In this document: positions 21,627 to 23,274 of the stretch, piece after piece
Layout: each line of letters begins with the position of its first letter
Position numbering within the stretch: the stretch's first letter is position 1
Assembly: GCA_964372165.1 (NCBI GenBank)
Contig: CAYJPT010000020.1
Coordinates: 1-23,274 of the forward strand
Origin: CAYJAD01 sp964372165
GTDB taxonomy: Bacteria > Desulfobacterota > Desulfovibrionia > Desulfovibrionales > Desulfovibrionaceae
Direction: 5' to 3'
DNA: 23,274 bases
The notes under the pieces: generated by a model
Told to the model about the DNA's origin: nothing
Seen by the model: the letters and a program-made list of their open reading frames with translations, nothing else
Databases searched by the model: none
Position numbers and translations under genes: made by a program

Positions 21627-22926
21627 TTAATCTACCAGTTATATTGTCACGTATCCATTTAGAGTCAAGCCATTCTAGCGGGGTAACTTCAACCCCTCCG
21701 ACTAAAATACCAAAATGCAAATGATCGCCAAAAGCCATGCCGGTTTCACCTGTAGTGCCAAGGGTATCACCTTTTTTAAGCAAATCTCCAACTTGTGCTT
21801 TGATTTCAGTTAAGTGTGAATACAGTGACATAAGGCCAAGGCCGTGGTCCAGCACCACAAGATTGCCATAAATGCCAAGCTCTCCAGCAAAAATTACCTT
21901 ACCATTATTTGATGCCGGTATAGGTGCTTGCTTTACTGATGCTAAGTCAAATCCAAGGTGCGACTGTTGGTCAACAACCTCTCCATTATAAACGTAGGTG
22001 CGATGGTCGCCATAGCCTGCCCGTGATGCTGCACGTGGTAAACGCATAAATAAGCCTTTCCACAAACTTACAGTTCCGGTATTGCTTGATATGTGATGCA
22101 AAAATTCAGCATTTGCATGACGTATATCTTTATTTATTATTATAAAACGCTCAAATGGTGTTGCATTACTTGGTACTAAATTTGATAAACGCTGACTCAA
22201 TTTGTCCAAGAAATTATCAGTAATTTTAATGGTATCTTCTTTGAATTTCCTATTTATTGCATGAACTCTTAAAGTATTGGTGGTAACATTTCCTGCCAAA
22301 TCTCTTGCAGTAATTTTAGGTAAAAATTGTTTGGTAGTTAAATAGTGAGGAAAGGCAAAATAGCAAATGTAACTACCATCATCTTGTTTAAAACCGGTAA
22401 AAAACTTATCGTCTACCATAACACCAGTATGTTCCACATCTTCATTTATGCTGTACCTAATTACTGCACTGCCACCACGTCGAACATTGGGGGGAATAGT
22501 GGTTACGCTAATACGTGGTGGTTCTGTATCAAGGCGCATGGGAATTTTTATTGTATTACTGTTGCCAAGGCCAAAGCTTGCAAGTGATGCATCAAGTGCC
22601 TTAATTTCAAGCTCAAATGCTCCTTCACGAACAGGACTGTTTTTTAAGGTAAAACTGGTGCTATCTTCCTGCTTATACGGTGAAAAAGTTTTGGAAAATA
22701 TTTCTGTACGTTGATTTTGCACGTGTACTGCAACAATAACGGAACGCACTCCAGCTGGGTCATTAAGTGCAATGGTTATAGGCAAGTCAGGTGAAACACG
22801 CCCTGTATTTGGGCTAATGGTTATAGTTGGGCCGTCCATATCGCTAAAAAATAAATAACCACCATAAATTGTGGAAGTAAGTACAAATAGTATAAAGAGA
22901 GTTGAGATAGTTTTTTTGATTTTCAT
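21616..22926 (-). CDS. membrane-anchored M23 (LytM-type) metallopeptidase
   Basis: The 436-aa protein has an N-terminal membrane anchor or uncleaved signal (about 7-27). Two Ig-like beta regions (about 30-230) and a linker follow. Residues about 300-420 are a peptidase M23 domain with complete Zn ligands: His323 and Asp327 in HLGFDLA, His404 in GDHLHFG, and catalytic His371 in LYSHL. It therefore appears to be an active glycyl or D-amino-acyl endopeptidase acting on peptidoglycan cross-links, and not one of the degenerate EnvC/NlpD-type activators. The N-terminus of IKKTISTLFILF type places the enzyme on the periplasmic face of the inner membrane. A short AGG lies before the ATG. It is the first gene of the minus-strand operon. 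Confidence 0.92.
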   Translation of the reverse strand: MKIKKTISTLFILFVLTSTIYGGYLFFSDMDGPTITISPNTGRVSPDLPITIALNDPAGVRSVIVAVHVQNQRTEIFSKTFSPYKQEDSTSFTLKNSPVREGAFELEIKALDASLASFGLGNSNTIKIPMRLDTEPPRISVTTIPPNVRRGGSAVIRYSINEDVEHTGVMVDDKFFTGFKQDDGSYICYFAFPHYLTTKQFLPKITARDLAGNVTTNTLRVHAINRKFKEDTIKITDNFLDKLSQRLSNLVPSNATPFERFIIINKDIRHANAEFLHHISSNTGTVSLWKGLFMRLPRAASRAGYGDHRTYVYNGEVVDQQSHLGFDLASVKQAPIPASNNGKVIFAGELGIYGNLVVLDHGLGLMSLYSHLTEIKAQVGDLLKKGDTLGTTGETGMAFGDHLHFGILVGGVEVTPLEWLDSKWIRDNITGRLNAK

Positions 22927-23274
22927 ATAAAGCCTATATTTCAGTAAGAAAATTATGGTGTTTTGGGTCTCGCCACTTTGGCAAATTGCCCGTATTATTG
23001 ATTAAACATGCATGCAATCATTATATCATCTTAAGATTACCAATTTTTACACAACCATTATACATTATTGCAAGCATTATATCAATCTAGATAGTGTCGT
23101 CAAATTGCGCCTTTTGGGTTTTCTCTGCGTCAGATTTCACGAGCGTTTTCAGTTATATGTCTCTATACACTCCCTCAAAGCTCGTTCATCTTCCTTGATA
23201 AAACTCAAAAATGTGCAATTTGACGACACTATCTAGTAAATTTACACAATTCTTAAAGTAAAATTTTTTATTTA
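22927..23274. other. intergenic region upstream of the M23 peptidase gene
   Basis: No gene is supported here. A CATAAT-like -10 box lies on the minus strand near 22949-22954, but no matching -35 box was found. Most of the remainder is the foldback repeat at 23087-23236. Bases 23237-23274 are plain AT-rich sequence. Confidence 0.5.
23087..23236. mobile_element. 150-bp foldback MITE (family C)
   Basis: Bases 23087-23108 and 23215-23236 are perfect 22-bp inverted repeats starting CTAGATAGTGTCGTCAAATT. The similarity continues inward with mismatches over about 20 more bases (TTTTGGGTTTT against TTTTTGAGTTTT on the other arm), so the whole element can fold as one long imperfect hairpin. It has no coding capacity. 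The outer CTAG or TA may be the target duplication. A solo end is at 11844-11862. This is the form of a non-autonomous element moved by a transposase elsewhere in the genome; the parent family is not identified. Confidence 0.75.

Noticed and set aside
22960..22995. Small dyad GCC-N5-GGC upstream of the M23 gene
   Set aside because: Only three base pairs around a short spacer; not distinguishable from chance.
1..23274. CRISPR array, phage or restriction/defence system
   Set aside because: No regularly spaced direct repeats, Cas, integrase-phage cluster, methylase or toxin-antitoxin genes were found; the Xer recombinase fits a housekeeping role.

Overview
The window is AT-rich bacterial chromosome with tightly packed genes. 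The best fit is the Desulfovibrionaceae or a close relative (Desulfovibrio, Bilophila or Lawsonia-like, formerly Deltaproteobacteria). This rests on a Desulfovibrio-type run hslV-ispE-tRNA-Gln-prs-rplY-pth-carD-rho, a chemoreceptor with a C-terminal hemerythrin domain, a YedF-type selenium-metabolism protein, and a DHH-CBS-nucleotidyltransferase fusion. The assignment comes from family knowledge and gene order, not from a database search.

Layout. 1-1787: a lone lipoprotein gene (+) converging on yedF (-). 1788-4050: yedF and an aerotaxis-type chemoreceptor diverge. yedF has a good sigma-70 promoter with an overlapping palindrome, and the receptor has a sigma-28-like flagellar promoter. A 250-bp repeat element and a bidirectional terminator follow the receptor. 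4100-11468: a minus-strand housekeeping block transcribed from hslV down to rho, covering proteolysis, isoprenoid synthesis, tRNA-Gln, PRPP synthesis, ribosomal protein L25, an alpha/beta hydrolase, peptidyl-tRNA hydrolase, CarD and transcription termination factor Rho. 12125-15406: a large autotransporter with a subtilisin-like protease passenger (+), the most obviously accessory gene. 15606-17062: a small minus-strand accessory group of secreted monoheme cytochrome c, exported PEBP-like protein and HxlR regulator. 17116-22926: a second minus-strand operon running M23 peptidase > folK > small YHS-like membrane protein > xerD-type recombinase > DHH-CBS-A-adding enzyme.

No phage, CRISPR array or known defence system was found. 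The unusual content is between the genes. Three unrelated repeat families have ends that are inverted repeats, and each occurs at least twice: (A) a 191-bp multi-hairpin element about 32 bp upstream of hslV with a 35-bp compact relative at 15972; (B) a 253-bp element at 3663 with a solo end at 15550; (C) a 150-bp foldback MITE at 23087 with a solo end at 11844. Element A carries five adjacent hairpins plus a competing end-to-end pairing and lies where the hslV leader or promoter must be, so it is the best candidate here for an undescribed mobile or regulatory element.

How the genes work together: most are core metabolism or information processing. tRNA-Gln, pth, rplY and the tRNA nucleotidyltransferase serve translation. 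carD and rho act at the start and end of transcription. The receptor with hemerythrin, the small cytochrome c and a cysteine-bearing HxlR regulator fit an anaerobe that senses and handles oxygen or redox stress.
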